Source: Pterois miles (Eukaryota > Chordata > Actinopteri > Perciformes > Scorpaenidae). Taken from it: 64,000 bases of DNA. The position numbers and the translations under genes are program-made. Location of the stretch: the NCBI GenBank assembly GCA_947000775.1, contig CAMQGK010000341.1:8644501-8708500 (forward strand), written 5' to 3'. Shown here in pieces: positions 12,461 to 26,228 of this stretch (its first letter is position 1; each line of letters opens with the position of its first letter). The notes under the pieces are model-generated. The model saw only the letters and a program-made list of their open reading frames with translations, had not been told where the DNA came from and made no database searches.

Positions 12461-13899
12461 ATATGGAGAGACGGGCTGGATGTGTCCTGCACAGCCTAAC
12501 ACACTGTTTGCCTGAACATAAACACAGATATGCTCAACTATATTCTTATGAACAGAGAGGGCTGTTTGAAGTTTTTAAAACCACACACACATGTAACACA
12601 ACTTTGTCCAAGCTTATTAAACAGTCACGCATCACCTCTGCTAACCAGGCTGCACTCATCATCTAAGCCATGCCATGGCACATAAACAAGTATAGTTTGT
12701 TTTCTGACCTCTGAGGAGGGCTCACGGTGTCTGTTACTATAACTAATGGCAAAGAACTTGCGCCGCCTTGCCTTCAACCCTGTCCAGATGGGACGTCTGA
12801 ACACTGACTTGGAAAAGTTAAAAATAGTCTGCAAAGTAACACTTCATCTATCATTTCTCGGCTCTGTGGCAACCAGCTGAAAGAGAACAAACCACGTCAC
12901 TTTTTTCTCAACAACGAAGGAGATGCTGGAAGAGCTCTGACATTTACAGGGATGTTGTTTTCTTTTTTGTGGAATAAAAAAAAAAAAAGAAATTCAAAGC
13001 TTTTAATTCAGACCATCCCTCTTTGACAATGTCTGATTCAAGCATGCAGCGTTTTTTCCCCTGCACAGTGCAGTGGACTAATTCATTAAATCCAACATGG
13101 AGCTGGGATTATTTTTCTTTGCTGTTAACACTACACAGCGTGTAGAGTGAAGTGCTGTTGCCAAGCTGATTATATTTAAGGAACTGTTAAATTACATGAT
13201 ACTCTAAAAGGGAAGGTGAATCAGGACCATTTTTGTTCTCAACTTTGCTTGTAAGATGACTCAGGCAGAGAGTTTTGTGCACGGCAGTTTCACAGAAGCT
13301 CTGTTTTAGCTCAGGTGTTATAGTGATATGTGCCTCAGGCCCTAAAGTATGCTATTTTCAACAGCGTGCGTGTCGTAACATATTTCTGTTACTTGGTTGG
13401 TTGGTTGTACATGGAAAACGGCTGTTGCAGATGTGTGTGTGTGTGTGTGTGTGCTTTAACGTGTTATCTTGCAAGGGAGGAAGAGAAAAAGGAAGTGAGA
13501 GAGGAAAAGCGAGAGTTGGATGGAGCTCAACACGGTTCACCACAGATGGTTATTGTTTAGAATTCCAGGGTCATGATCTCATGCTGCGCTCTCCCTCTAT
13601 CTCATAGACCCTGTAGGCTATGAATTAATCAAACACAACTCAAGCCTTGATATTGAAAGCACTCTCCTATCAGATTACCGACTACAGCCCCTGTCAACAG
13701 AAATCGGATTACTTCAGCAATAGGCAGAGACACTTGTGATTATAGCTGTAGCCAGCAGCGCTTCGGAGAAGAAACGCCAGCCCTGCCAGAGTTCAGGAAC
13801 TAATCTTTAATACATCTAAGGACATCTGCAAGCATCTCACCTCGAGTCTGTGTGATAGAGGTAGACTTCCTTCTCTCTCTTTCTACTGTGTTTACTTTA
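12461..13899. other. Non-coding stretch, nothing recognised beyond a TG repeat
   Basis: Poly-A run at 12976-12988 and the TG repeat at 13432. No splice-supported open frame. Confidence 0.4.
13432..13453. repeat. (TG)n microsatellite
   Basis: Eleven TG units. Short overlapping open frames around it are by-products of the repeat. Confidence 0.85.
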
Positions 13900-14260
13900 C
13901 TGTTAACCAAAGGGGATATCCTGTCGATGCGCGCTCTCTTTCTTCTCTCGGCGTCTTCTCGGCCAATCGCAGCCACGGGCGCAGTGAGGATGTCAGCAGG
14001 AGAAGCCACCGATAGATAACGCTCCAAAAAAGCTTCTTTGTTTGCACAAGACGACCAGCAAAGAAAGTCTTTGATGGGATGAAGCGTCCCGCCTGTCACC
14101 CACCGCCTCACGCCTCCCATTATCTCCGTCTCCTCCTCCCCGTGTGTGATTCCCCGTGCAAAGCGACGCGGGACTGAAGCATTTAGCTGCTGTCAGTCAG
14201 CGAGAACGGGGCCGCGGAAGAGGACGTGGAGGAGCTGTCTTGGCTGACTGCTGGCAAACG
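13900..14260. promoter_or_regulatory. CpG-dense island with CCAAT box; possible promoter
   Basis: CpG-dense against a CpG-poor background (for example GATGCGCGCTCTC, CTCGGCGTCTTCTCGG, AAAGCGACGCGGGACTG, GGGGCCGCGGAAG). A CCAAT word is at 13963-13967. On the minus strand an ATG-initiated frame (14120 down to 13800) crosses the island and has a donor-like AAA|GTAAAC inside, so a minus-strand first exon is possible but unproven. Confidence 0.3.
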
Positions 14261-17200
14261 AGCCACAGAGGCCCCATTACTTTCCCTGCTTGTCAGGAAG
14301 GAGTTAACCTCGGTGGGGGTGGGGGGCTGGAGAGGCCAAACATTAGGCTCAATGGTAACTGAGTGTGTAATTAATGCCGCAATGTGTCCAGTCCCCAGGA
14401 CCTTCTCAACCTCAGGACCCTTTCTCAGACTCTAGAAGAGAGGAAGAGGTCAGCAAGAGGAGAGGGGGGCATCCGGGCCCCCCTTATGCCACTGCATCTG
14501 TCCAGAGAGGGGATATAGTCTCAGTCTGGGCCTCAGGCAAATGACCCATGTCAGCCATAAAGTTATGGGAGACAACAGATTGGTCTCCGATGACGGATGT
14601 GTGGAAGGAGGGCATTTCATAGTCCCATGATTTACACTGACTCCTTCCTAAAACTATTGATATTTGGTAGAAATTTGATTTACTAGCTTGACCACAGCAT
14701 AACTGGCCCAAATTAAATCACTCTGGTAATTGTTTTCATGTTGATGCTTGTGAAACAATTATCAAATTCCTTCTGGTGTATAATTTATGCCAGCGTTAAA
14801 TGAGCTCTGATTCAAAAAGCTATTTAAGGAACAGGCATCATTTTGAGAATGTCGGCGGTTACAGCATGAATAATAGGTCCATAGAAATATTTTGGCACAA
14901 TTGCTGAGGGCAGCAAATTACTTTGGCTCTATCTGTCTAGAAATTGATATTAAAATAACAGGCAGTCCAATCACTGCAACATCAATCAGGACGATTGTTT
15001 TTCTTTTTGGTTTCTGCCGTGCATTCATTTACACATCGCAGATATTGTTAGTCGTGTCTGACTCGGACAGTTTGATGGAGTAGATAGGTTTGGACATGTT
15101 AAAGTTTGTCATGGCTCGAGAGGTGCAGGTCACGTCCTGTCCAGTTATGTCAAGTACCAGAGCAATCGATTGAGGAGTGTGCACAGATAACTAGTGGCCT
15201 ATGGGTGTGGTTATTCTGGCTGCTTCTCTGTGTAAACGTCTTATTGATGAATGTCCTTAAAGCTAAGACTGATCTTATCATGGCTCATATTTTGTTTGGC
15301 TTCTTGCACAGATTCCTAAACTTCTCACTTGCTCACTTTTTGGCCAAATCCTACATTTCAGGCCAAACTAGCTGTGCCGACCTTAACTTCAGCCTCACAG
15401 GGCCTGTGAGAGCCTTTCTGAGTTGTATAAATAAATGTGGACAGACGTTCACAGAATTACACTTGATCTGGGAAATACTGCTGTTGACCGTGCCTTTCCA
15501 TGTTTGTTTCAGATGCTGCTAACTGGTGATTAAGTGCATTTTTGGCCCTGACCCAGATCAGTCAGTCAGTAAACAATAGTGCAATCGGTTGCTGCGTCAG
15601 AGTTTGGAGTAAACAAATACCACGCTTTAGTAAGAGACTTGAGCCAGAGAGGAAACTGGCATCTGCAACCACGGCCTCAAGTCACGGCCTCCTATGTAGC
15701 TCTCCCCACCAGGAATCTCGATGACCAAAAGCCATCTAACTCTCGTGTCAATGGTGGTGAGAGCCGCTCCACCACATGTGAGCATTCCTGGGGCACCACG
15801 GCCTTGCCACAAGCTCATATTTATCGTGTGTGGTTGAAACGCCACGGAGGAGGCCACAGCCAACACATAGCTCAAAGAACACACACACACGCCGTTTGCT
15901 GTCTGGCCTTGCTCAGATATGTCTGTCCAGCTCATCTCCTCTGTGATATAGACAGAATCAACAATATTGTCAGCAGCCCAACTCCTGTAAAACAAGTCTG
16001 GGAGCCATGAAGTCACGATATGAGCAGCCTCCCATCAAGATCAGTGTGCTGTTACTTGCTTTAAGGGTGACCTACCCGACTGGTGCAGGGTAATTACTGC
16101 TTTTCTAAGTCCTTTGTATTTTAATTAACCCAAACTTAATGGAGTTTATTCACACCGAAAAAGTTCCCCGTCTTTACAACGCATGGAGTGTGTGTTATAG
16201 CAGTATAACGACTGTCAGATAGCTTGTCTCTGACACACACAGGCCATTAGCAACCAGTAAGAAGTGCGGGGAGTCCTTCCTCTGGGCCCTTTGATTGTGG
16301 ACTGTCTTAGTAGTTTTAGTGGTGCTCGCCTATTATCATCCTCCAAGGTAACATGCAATGGTGCTTTTATGTCTTCCCTGAACTTTGGACCCAGCTGGAT
16401 GTGTTTAGAACTGTTATAATGTAACAGAGGTTCAAAAGATTTCACTACCTTCCATTTAGCTCTCCTGCTGACACTGTTGGGCCACTTTAATATGCTTCCA
16501 CACAGAGTCTGGATCTCATCAAGGCCATATGAGGGAAGGGGGAAAGGTGGGTGGGTTGACAGGGGGGCTGGCGTTACAGGGAGAATCAATGTGATAAAGT
16601 GCGTATCCATTAGTCGCAGTGGTGGTGAAGCCTGACAGACACCGCTGGCTTGTGGGCTGATTAGAACAAGTCGAGAGGGCGACGTTACACGAGGGACATT
16701 ATGTTGTGATAATTGCCATCGAATGTGGCGTTCTCCTCTGTTTTGACTGGATTTTAGCAGCTCCTTTCTGCGTTTTAAAGTGTGATATTTGACGACAGTT
16801 AACATTTGGAGTTGTTTGAAAGAAAAGCAATACCAAAAACCACATTTTCACAGTTTCAAGGTACCTCACAGCCCCCCGACTTGACTGGACCAGAGTGTCT
16901 GCCCAGGCATGAGTACAGAGTATTTTCCTAGGCTATGGCGTCACTTTCCCCTGGCCTCTCTGGAGAGTGTGGTGGGACGCTGTAAAACTTTACTGAGGGG
17001 AGTAGTGCGACATGGGAGTGTCTCACCTCCATTAAAGTCCTTGCCAGGGTGCTGTGGCATTTAAACACTCATAAATACATAACGGTGAGATCTACAAACC
17101 CCTAACATGGAGTTCCTCAGTGTAACAGGGAACAGTAGGGGGGACCGCAAGGGGTATGACATAGGGGAAGGGTCAGCGGTTGCGTTCTGGTCTGATACCA

Positions 17201-19092
17201 AACTAAATTACTCCCCAAAAAACTTTACAGTAACCACTAATACCAACTGGCCCTCTGTAGTCGCACAAAGCCTCAGCCAAGCCTCTGCTCCCTGGGAGAA
17301 CGAGGCCACCAATACAGTCATCATAACCAGGGTGTTTTTCTTGCTCTTGTTTTACAGGCGACGGGTTAAGTCACCAGCATCTGGAGGCCCATGCTGCAAT
17401 TGAGGGAAGGTCAGCGCAGGAGCAAGCTTTTTTCAATACTGTGAAATAAATTGCTGAACCAAATAGTAATGTTGGAGCGGGTGAGGGCAGCTCGCCTTGC
17501 ACAATGTAAATGTCAGTCAGGTGTGACATTAATAGCCTATATCCTGCTCTTGGCAGTATGAGTTTGTGCCTGTTGTTGGGAGAGTGATGAGTGTGTGGTG
17601 GGGAGCCATGGATTAATCTACTGGCAGGATTGACATACGGAGTGAGAGGGAGAATTGGGAGAGAGTGGCAGAAAGCTGTTAGCAGCGGAGCGGGCTGACA
17701 TCACCAGAGCTGATAGAATCAAAGTTCTGGTTATAAACGAGCCCACCAGTCCAGAGCCAGGGGCTGGGCTATGTCAGCCTCCTGAGGTAATGCGCACTGC
17801 TGCGAGCACCGCTTGCTCTGCATGAGGAGGATTTGGGGGGATTTTGGGTGGGCCTTTCGACGCGGCGTTCCCCTGGTGTGTAGATGGACAGTGCTGTCGG
17901 TGAGGCGAGATTGATCCTCGGTCGCAGCCGAGCCCCGTGAGCCTGACAGTGAGCAGAATGAAGAGTGACGACAAACGAAGGCCCTTGCAACGGCCAACGA
18001 TCTTCATCGGTTACACAGAGAGCGAACAGGACAAGAGCTAGAGCATAGTGTGTTTACCCAGGTGTGTGTTGTAGCTTGCCAGCTGCTGTGGAACAATATT
18101 GAAAGCAGACTGAAAGCTTAGCTGTATGTACAAACCTGACCATGAAGAGCGTGTCCTTTACAAAAATGGCTCAGTTTATTATTTTCTGAAGACAAATCAA
18201 GGCTGAACTCTCATACTTTCCTTACAACCCCTGCTCTGCATTCCCATACTCCTTTCCTTATCTCAGTATGGGAAATTTTCTGCAATTAAGATGATTTAGA
18301 TATATGTATGTTACAAAAAAGGATTACAGCAAACTTGGTCTAACTGAGAGAGCACTGAATTGTAATTTCAATTATTCCAAGCTGTTTGGCCCCTTATTAT
18401 AAATGTTTTCCACAGGTCTTGAATATTAACACCTAAAGCTGTTCAGTGAATAGGATCATTAATGCAGAGGTGGTATTGTAGGAAGGTTTCTGGCTTGCCT
18501 ACGTAGTGGTATATCTGTAACACTGTGGATTCATATTCCCAACCCCAAATTTTCACTCTGCATGAGAGAAGTATTGCAACAGCTATTGGCAAAAGAGCCC
18601 GACTACAAGCTCTTTTTTTTCACTTCAGTGTACAAAAGTATTAGTACGGTGGTCATGCCAGGAAAAGTAAATCCTCCAGAGCTCCGTGCATGCTCATACA
18701 AACGTGTGCATGCACATTTGTGCATGCATAAGTGTGTACTTATAGATGTGTATGTGTGGACGGAGACAAAGTCAATCTCATCAGTTCAGTGGGGTATTTC
18801 CAGCAAGCCCACTGCTTCTAATTACAATAGACCTTGCAGTCATTGTCTATTTTCTCTTTCTTTCATTTGTCTGCCATCAGCGTCATATGGTTGCAGTTTG
18901 CATTAATTCATATGTGGTCCACATTTGTGTTTGTAGCCTCAGTAGTTTAATCTCAGCCCAATCACAACAGAAAGGTATGTTCCGGATGCTTCTCAGAGTC
19001 TTCCCATCTCTGCCCTCTGGATATAGAAGACTAGCTATAGCAGTAATAGCATTGCTCAATGCGGCACAGCATAATCATCAGCACCCCGTGCC

Positions 19093-19095
<3 letters not shown>
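14261..19095. other. Non-coding stretch; candidate conserved element at 14810-15010
   Basis: 14810-15010 is AT-rich, repeat-free and packed with words such as GAATAATAGGTCC, GGCACAATTGCTG and CCAATCACTGCAAC. The remainder (including open frames of 138-196 codons at 15106-16805) shows no recognised family, domain or splice pattern. Confidence 0.25.

Positions 19096-19142
<47 letters not shown>
19096..19142. repeat. (CA)n microsatellite
   Basis: About 23 uninterrupted CA units. Likely polymorphic in length. Confidence 0.95.
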
Positions 19143-19145
<3 letters not shown>

Positions 19146-21823
19146 CATCTTTGCACTTGAGCAAAACAGAACATTGCAATATGAAATTGTTTAAAACACA
19201 AATATGAGAAACTGAAACGAGAGTAGTTACGGTTTGCAAACTGAAAAAGTATCCGTCTGGCACCGACGTGGCGTATTCATGTTAAAGAAAACAATGTACA
19301 GATTGTTTTGCATTGCAGGAGGGTTTGGAAGCTGCACACATGGAAGGAGGTCATGCCATCTGCATTCAAAGGAGCTTACAAATTAAAAACAAACTTTAGT
19401 GCAGGCATTATTATGAAAAGTATTATTGTTTTAAGCACTGTATAAACATGTAGAGTGTGGTGTCCACAGTATGTCTGGTATATCCCTGCACACAGTATGT
19501 GAGGTCCTGTTGTCCTTGTTCTACTGTATGTCTGTCAGTATGTTCTGTTAAACTCTGTATATTGTCCATGTGCCTCAGCACTAATAGCGCCAACACAAAT
19601 TCCTATACATTTATTTTTCTTGGCAATTTAAGTGTCTTTGCTGCTTTATTCAGAAAGTGGTGGTCAAAACAGCGCAGGCCAAAAATGGAAATTAATCCTC
19701 TGGCCAACAATTGAATTTGACAATGAAAAGAAAATGCAATATCTGTATGATTAGTGGGATTGTAGGGAGTCGGTACACTTTATTGCTCTTCTAATGAGGG
19801 CCAATCAGGGCAATAATGAATGTTACTGGAGCTGGTGTGGAGCCACATGCTGCAAATGTGACAAATTGGCTCTTGTAGTCAGCGCGGTTTTGCACAGAGC
19901 TGATGTGACTTGACATTCGAGAAGGGTATTCCTCCTTTGGCAGGGTCTGTGGAAGATAATGACTGCCATATTACATCAACATAGTGCCATGCCAACTGCT
20001 CAACTGATGACACATCCCATGATGCAAAGCTTTAATACACTTCCCGTCAATGGTTGTCATACGGCTCTCAATATTGGTTATTTCTCAAGCTGTGTTGTAA
20101 CAGATAGTTAAACAATGATTCTATTTTAAAGTGCACAGAGGGGGCTCCAAAAGGATTATAGAGACATTAGTATAGATTTCATGTCTATTTAATTTGTCTT
20201 TATTAAAACATATATCAATATTAATATATCAGTCTCATAATCCTCCTCTGACACTGTCTGTATATCAGTTTACCTCATGTGTGGTCCACAATGAAAAAAA
20301 AAAACCCATCCACAATGGCAGAAAAGAAAAGTATTTGTATTTTGCTGCACCATTTTGATTCATTACTCCAGACAGTCAGCGATCTGTTGCTGCTGACATT
20401 CCCCTCAATTAGGAGTAATAATCATTTGAATGCAACTGAAACAGAAACGAGGGACACTAGTTGGAGAAGATCATCCTTGGTGAGCACATAGATTATTCCC
20501 TGTTAAAATATACATTTAAAAATACCTGTATTTACTACAGGTAGTTTTACAAAACTATGCAGTGCTTAGTTCCCTGTGTGTACAGTGACTGCTGTAATGC
20601 TGGTAAACAGAATCAGTCTTGAAGAGAGTGTATTCAAGGTCTTGTTCCACCCCAAAGGAACTATGCAAGTAGATTATTCTCTACTTGACCATATCAATCG
20701 CCTCCATGCCTGTGTTGGATTGATTCTCTAGGAAACTATCTGTCGATCACCATTTTTTTTTCCCTCGTGAGTCAGACTGCCATACATTGTTTACTATTGT
20801 CACAGCAAAAATGGTTCTGAAACTCTGCGGTGAGCTGTTAAATACTGTAGTTATCCTGACTTTTCAAGAGTGCGTAAAAATAAAAAAAAAAAGCAAATCC
20901 CTTTTCACTTAATGCCTGCCTTTTTATTGGATATTACCCTGGACTGTCAGGTGTGGGTGGGCTTGGCTGTTTGTCAGCCTATTAGCTTCAAGCCACAAAC
21001 TCCCATCTTGCCAGTTTATAAGTCACAGCCAGCCAAGACAAGGTGGTGGTCTAGATTTCCAGAAATCAAAGCAGATTGTTGTAAATCGTGATCATCACTT
21101 CCTTTCTGTATCCAAGGAAAGCATTTCGGAGGTGGTAGGAGATTACTCTACCAGACTCTGGTGTAACGTAGTATGTTTGGCTTTACCTATCCATCTGGAA
21201 CGCATTACACAACGCAAGGTACACACTGTCATGGCAACATGGGCAACATGGTCCCAGGACCATAGCCAGATCAAGGTCGAAGCTCAAAGAAAACAACTGA
21301 TGTCACTCAAAGTGTGGAACAGAGATGCCTGCTACACCAGCCAGGCACATTTTAGATTAGCGAGAGGCTCAACACTTGTGCAGAGTGTTATCCTCTACAC
21401 ACTCATGCAAGAAAGTGCTGTAAAGCTGCATATATCAACCGCTGACTCTGCTAGCTCAGTGGCTGTGGTGAGCAGAGACCCTGCTGGGTCCTGTTGGGAA
21501 GGGGCCACTCTGTGGTTAATTAGCGGGCAGCAATTTGGCCCCAAGAGGGCCAGGTCGGCCCACCAGTGAGCTCACTTCCCTTCGTCTTCACACTCACATG
21601 CACGGCCGCTCCCCAGCTATGAGTCAGCCCGTGGAGAGCGAGAGAGCGAGCGGGAGAGCGAGAGACAGGAAGTCATTTTACCCGCATCGGGCCCATCTCC
21701 AGTCTCATCGCCTGCCAACTCTGAGTAGTGTGATTACAGGCGAAACTGATTAAAACAAAACAACTTAGCCTTGTACAACCCCACCCCCTTCTCCTCCCCA
21801 CATATACAGTACACATGGACTGT

Positions 21824-21824
<1 letters not shown>
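19143..21824. other. Non-coding stretch; candidate conserved element at 19740-19990
   Basis: 19740-19990 includes TTATTGCTCTTCTAATGAGG, GGGCAATAATGAATG and GATAATGACTGCC, a repeat-free AT/homeodomain-rich look. 21630-21680 is GAGAGCGAGAGAGCGAG-rich just before the CA array. Confidence 0.25.

Positions 21825-21910
<86 letters not shown>
21825..21910. repeat. Long (CA)n microsatellite
   Basis: About 43 uninterrupted CA units in 86 bp. Alternating purine-pyrimidine DNA of this length can form Z-DNA; known property, not shown here. Confidence 0.95.
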
Positions 21911-21914
<4 letters not shown>

Positions 21915-24900
21915 CAGGAGAAACAGGATGTTAGCAGGATCCTGGATGTGATCTTTTTAGACTCTAATGGCATCCTGATGGAACACAGGTGCCTCCTGAG
22001 AGTTGCAGCACTCACACTGAATACACATGAGATGACTCAGTACCCGCTTTCCTGGTTTAATCATTTAATGATTATTATGTCTTTAGGTATTTCCTCAAGC
22101 TTGTGCTGTGGTACCGCTCAGGAGCTTCAGTCTGGTTTCTTACAGACAGAGTTAAAAGACTTGATAATAAAGTGATGAGAAAGCAGGTCTCTGTGCCAGC
22201 CACATAAACATGCCTTCGAGTTTTAAAGGATTTTCCCTGAGACATCGGATGCAGGTGCTCTGCAGAGATCAAAGAGGCCAAGTAAAACCTACTTAGTTTG
22301 AGAACTCCAAGAGAGCTGATTTATTCAGCCAGTCCCACTGTAAAAATGCCCTGCAGTTTGGTTGAGAACCTCCAGCTAATGATGTTGTATTCCTTCAGAG
22401 CACTTAAACAGGATGATGCATTTTCTGTCACTGTAATGGAAATAAAAAAAAATGTCCTTCGGGAATCTGCTGGTCACCTGTGTTGGATTTATAACTTTTA
22501 ATGGCTGAGTAAGGAATGCACCATAATTTTGATACCTTGTCTTTCAGAAATACAGTGCGTCATGTGGCTTTAATTATGGGTCATGTGGTACTTAGAGCAT
22601 GAATCAATATACTACAGTACCTATCACTGCCATGTGTTCAAGGCTGGGGAATTTTGCATTTTGGAGAGTAAATGGAATGCACTCAGTGAACGCAAAAATG
22701 TCACACACTGCTTTTTTCTGTTATGTCTCCAGTGACCCTGCCACAACAGCTACAGTATGTTGTTGTTTTGTTAATATGACATTTTAGCTCACACTGTAGA
22801 GCACAGCATTGGGTCAGAAATGGACCGCTTCCAAAACGCAGCGAACATTTGCTCATCAAATCCACCAAACATGCGAGTCCAACCCAAAGCAGTGAACCAG
22901 TGCGGGCGAGGAAACCATCCGGCAAACAAATAAGGCTTTCACTGCAGAGCCCCGCCATTGCCATGGGAACTGTGTGTTTTACTGCACAAATCAAACATAA
23001 TAAGCTATAATAAAGTGGGTTAATACAAATGTACAGTACTGCAGCACACCAGAGTGCATCAGAGTAGGGCAGAGAAGGGGCAACGAGAGCCAAAGGGGTT
23101 TTAGGTTAAAGACATAGTAACTTATACGGCAAGAAATCCATTTGTGGAGGTGTTAATTTTGCCTATACATAAGCAACTTGCTATGCATCGACATCCTGTG
23201 CTGTGAAAGCAAAAAGTTACACAGAAAATATGACATCAACACTATAATCAAAAAGACCCTAAAGGAAATTAATCACATAATATGATGACCAGTCCTATCC
23301 TTGGGGTGACACTGTCATGCCAATCGTGACTCTTGGTTTTTGGCAAAAATTGACATGCAATCATTTTTGACCCGTCACTACATGTTTGATTTTCCACTGA
23401 ATCATTGGATTTACTGTCTCGTTGCATCATAGGCAGCAAGACGGCAGAACAAGCCCTGGTGATGGGAGTCGTTAGGTTCAAGCCATGGCACTGCTCAATT
23501 TATTTTTAACCAGGGCACTGAAACAATGAAAGTCACCATACGTACTGTGACCTAACATTCATAGTTCCTTAAAATAGTCCAAACCATGTTCCTCGTTCTC
23601 TGCTGAAGAAAAACCCTCACTGTACTATCAAGCAACTTTTTGAACCAGGATTTATCCACTCTGTGTGTTTACGCCAAGTACTTGGAGTTGGCTTCCGTGT
23701 ACACAGTTCCTGTATGATCATCTGTCAAAGTGGCCATAAACAACATTTATTCAGTGCTGAAACAGCTTTTCCTCCTGGAGGCTTCCAGTGGCATGTACAA
23801 ACACACATATGAACAAACGTGCGGTAGTCACACAAACCTTTACTGTAAGTTCACCTGATCTCCACCCAGAGCTACAATTGCACATTTCACTCAGTGTGAT
23901 CACAAATCTAGATACACCCTCCTTGACGTATTGAGGCGATAAAAAAGCTGGATAGATTCCAGACACTCCCTCAACAATGCTTGATATTGTGCTACTATGG
24001 AGAGCAGTCGAGAGCATGAGGATCACAGTGAAAGACACTGCAAACATAAATGAAATCAGTCCCTATGGATGACATGCTCCCAGTCATTACGGAGCTTAAG
24101 GATCTGAGCTTTGGCTTTGTTCCCTTGTCATGGTGCTTCAAGGCTGAGATCCTCCAAGACTCTGAGCTGTGTCTTCTGACGAGGCCTCCTCACCTCAAAC
24201 AGCACCCGGTCCCATATCTTGTCAACGTACCATGTTTAATGGTCACCCCAGGGATGAGTGGATTTTCTGCCTGGTTTGTCTCCAATGCAGCCTCCTGTAA
24301 CTGCTTGTATCCCGCGGAGTGAATGTTTCACAGACATCCTCACAGGGAGTTGACACAGGACGACGCCGAGCTCGTACTACAACACAAACTGTTTTACAGA
24401 GAAGGGCGACCCAGAGGTGAAGCACCGCTGCGAGGAACAGGGGTAAATAGGGGACACAAAGCAGCAGCTCACAGGGCAAATATTGCGGTGAGAAGGAGGG
24501 GAAGCTCGCAGGATCATTACCTGCGAGGATTGAACTTCTTGTTTTGACATGCACAATACATACCCCAGAAAGGAATACTAGAGACATGAGGGCAATGGTG
24601 AAGGCTGGAGTGATTGAGCACCTCCACACAATGTACAGTCACCTGAGTATACACGCAAGTGTACAGAGCATGCAGTAGCCATCTATTTACTGTCTTTCTG
24701 TCTTTTATTTATGGTCACATTGTACACAAGCTCATGAAGACACAAACTGAGACCAGATAAAAGTGTTTCTTCTCTGCTCACGTGAAAAAACATCTGCTGA
24801 AAATGATCAGACGAGCGGACCTTGAGGTGACGTTTTGTCAACTGCTGTTTTAAGGGGCAAAAATGACCTTTGAAACTAAACTTTCCATAAAGTGTCCGTA

Positions 24901-25060
24901 AAAAAAGGCGAGTAAAACGACTACATCTGCTGATGATGACCATTTGAAATGAGCAAAAACATAAGAACAGCTGCTAAATGGACTTTGAGATGAGATTGTT
25001 TTGTTAATACTGAGCCAGAATTTTTGACATAGAAATAAAACTTAATAAAACCATAAAACT
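21911..25060. other. Non-coding stretch, nothing recognised
   Basis: Only short open frames without domains. No tandem repeat or recognised mobile element. Confidence 0.4.
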
Positions 25061-25171
25061 TCATTCATCCTTCTATAACCGCTTAGAAGAAGAGCCCCAA
25101 GCCGAATCCGAACTCGTGACCCTCTCACTGTGAGGCGACAGTGCTAACCACTGCACCACCTTGCAGCCCAC
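25061..25171 (-). mobile_element. Internally deleted SINE copy
   Basis: On the minus strand the tRNA-like head (GGTGGTGCAGTGGTTAGCAC) is joined almost directly to the 3' tail (TAAGCGGTTATAGAAGGATG), skipping about 260 bp present in the other copies. Similar TAAAACT words flank both sides. Confidence 0.65.
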
Positions 25172-25761
25172 CTTAAAACTCGATCTATTTAAAATGATAT
25201 CAGGATGTATTCAATCCATGATACATATTAAAACAATTTATTAGATGATTAGATGATTAGTGATGTTGGACTCTGGAGGACCTTATTTGTGCCAAATGAT
25301 TGATTTCTTAAGTAAGCAGTCATGTAATAAGCCTTCAGGGCTTCACGTCGGGTCGTCCAGTCGCAGTTTCTTTCACAGAAATGACCGGCTCGCTGTCAAT
25401 TATCCCTGACATGTACTGTATGTGTACCGTGTAGAATAATCCACCTACAGCGACTAATTAGCTTGAAACTGTCGCAGAGATCCACGACATGGAAAGACTT
25501 TTCTACTAAGACTGAGAAACGATTTATATATACACAACATATTTGGGATAATGATGATGTTATTTTTCCAACTAATTTGTCACTTTTGTCACACAAACAC
25601 TTGATAACTGTCTGTAATTAACTGTAACTGTAAATACTTCTACCATATCTATGTTAGGTGTAAAAAAATATCCATACACTTGAGTATCGCAGTATTATGT
25701 TTTGTGGTACTGTATTGATTCAAAAACACTGCATCTATTTTTAATTAATAGTTTATATGCA

Positions 25762-26136
25762 GGGCTGCACGGTGGTGTAGTGGTTAGCGCTGTCGCCTCA
25801 CAGCAAGAGGGTCGCAGGTTCGATTCCAGCTTGCGGCTCTTCTGTGTGGAGTTTGCATGTTCTCCCCGTGTAAGCGTGGGTTCTCTCCGGGTACTCCGGC
25901 TACCTCCCACCGTCCAAAGACATGCTGTTTAGGTTAATTGATGACTCTAAATTGCCCGTAGGTGTGGATGTGAGTGTGAATGGTTGTCTGTCTCTATGTT
26001 GTCTGTCTCTATGTGCCCTGCGATGGACTGGCGACCTGTCCAGGGTGTACCCCGCCTTCGCCCTATGCCAGCTGGGATCGGCTCCAGCCCCCCCGCGACC
26101 CCCTAACGGGATAAGCGGTTGACGATGGATGGATGG
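25762..26136 (+). mobile_element. Full-length tRNA-derived SINE with perfect target-site duplication
   Basis: Starts GGGCTGCACGGTGG. The head holds pol III box A-like TGGTGTAGTGGTTAGC and an exact box B, GGTTCGATTCC. It ends in a GATG-type tail (ACGATGGATGGATGG). A 12-bp direct repeat, AGTTTATATGCA, flanks it at 25750-25761 and 26137-26148. Confidence 0.85.
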
Positions 26137-26228
26137 AGTTTATATGCAAAGATTAACTCAGTCAATAATATATGTATGACATGTGCCCTCTCAAAGTAGT
26201 GCTATGATGTCGGATGTTATAGAGACCA

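Noticed and set aside
16215..16805. 196-codon minus-strand open frame
   Set aside because: Longest uninterrupted frame outside the SAM/RA gene, but no recognisable domain, no convincing splice partners, and composition like translated non-coding DNA.
21132..21569. 145-codon plus-strand open frame
   Set aside because: No domain, no conserved motif pattern and no plausible splice context.
21673..22175. Open frames of alternating Cys-Val or Thr-His
   Set aside because: Translations of the CA array; the same applies around 19096 and 28125.
25780..25830. tRNA-like sequence with boxes A and B
   Set aside because: Part of the SINE head, with no complete cloverleaf; not an independent tRNA gene.
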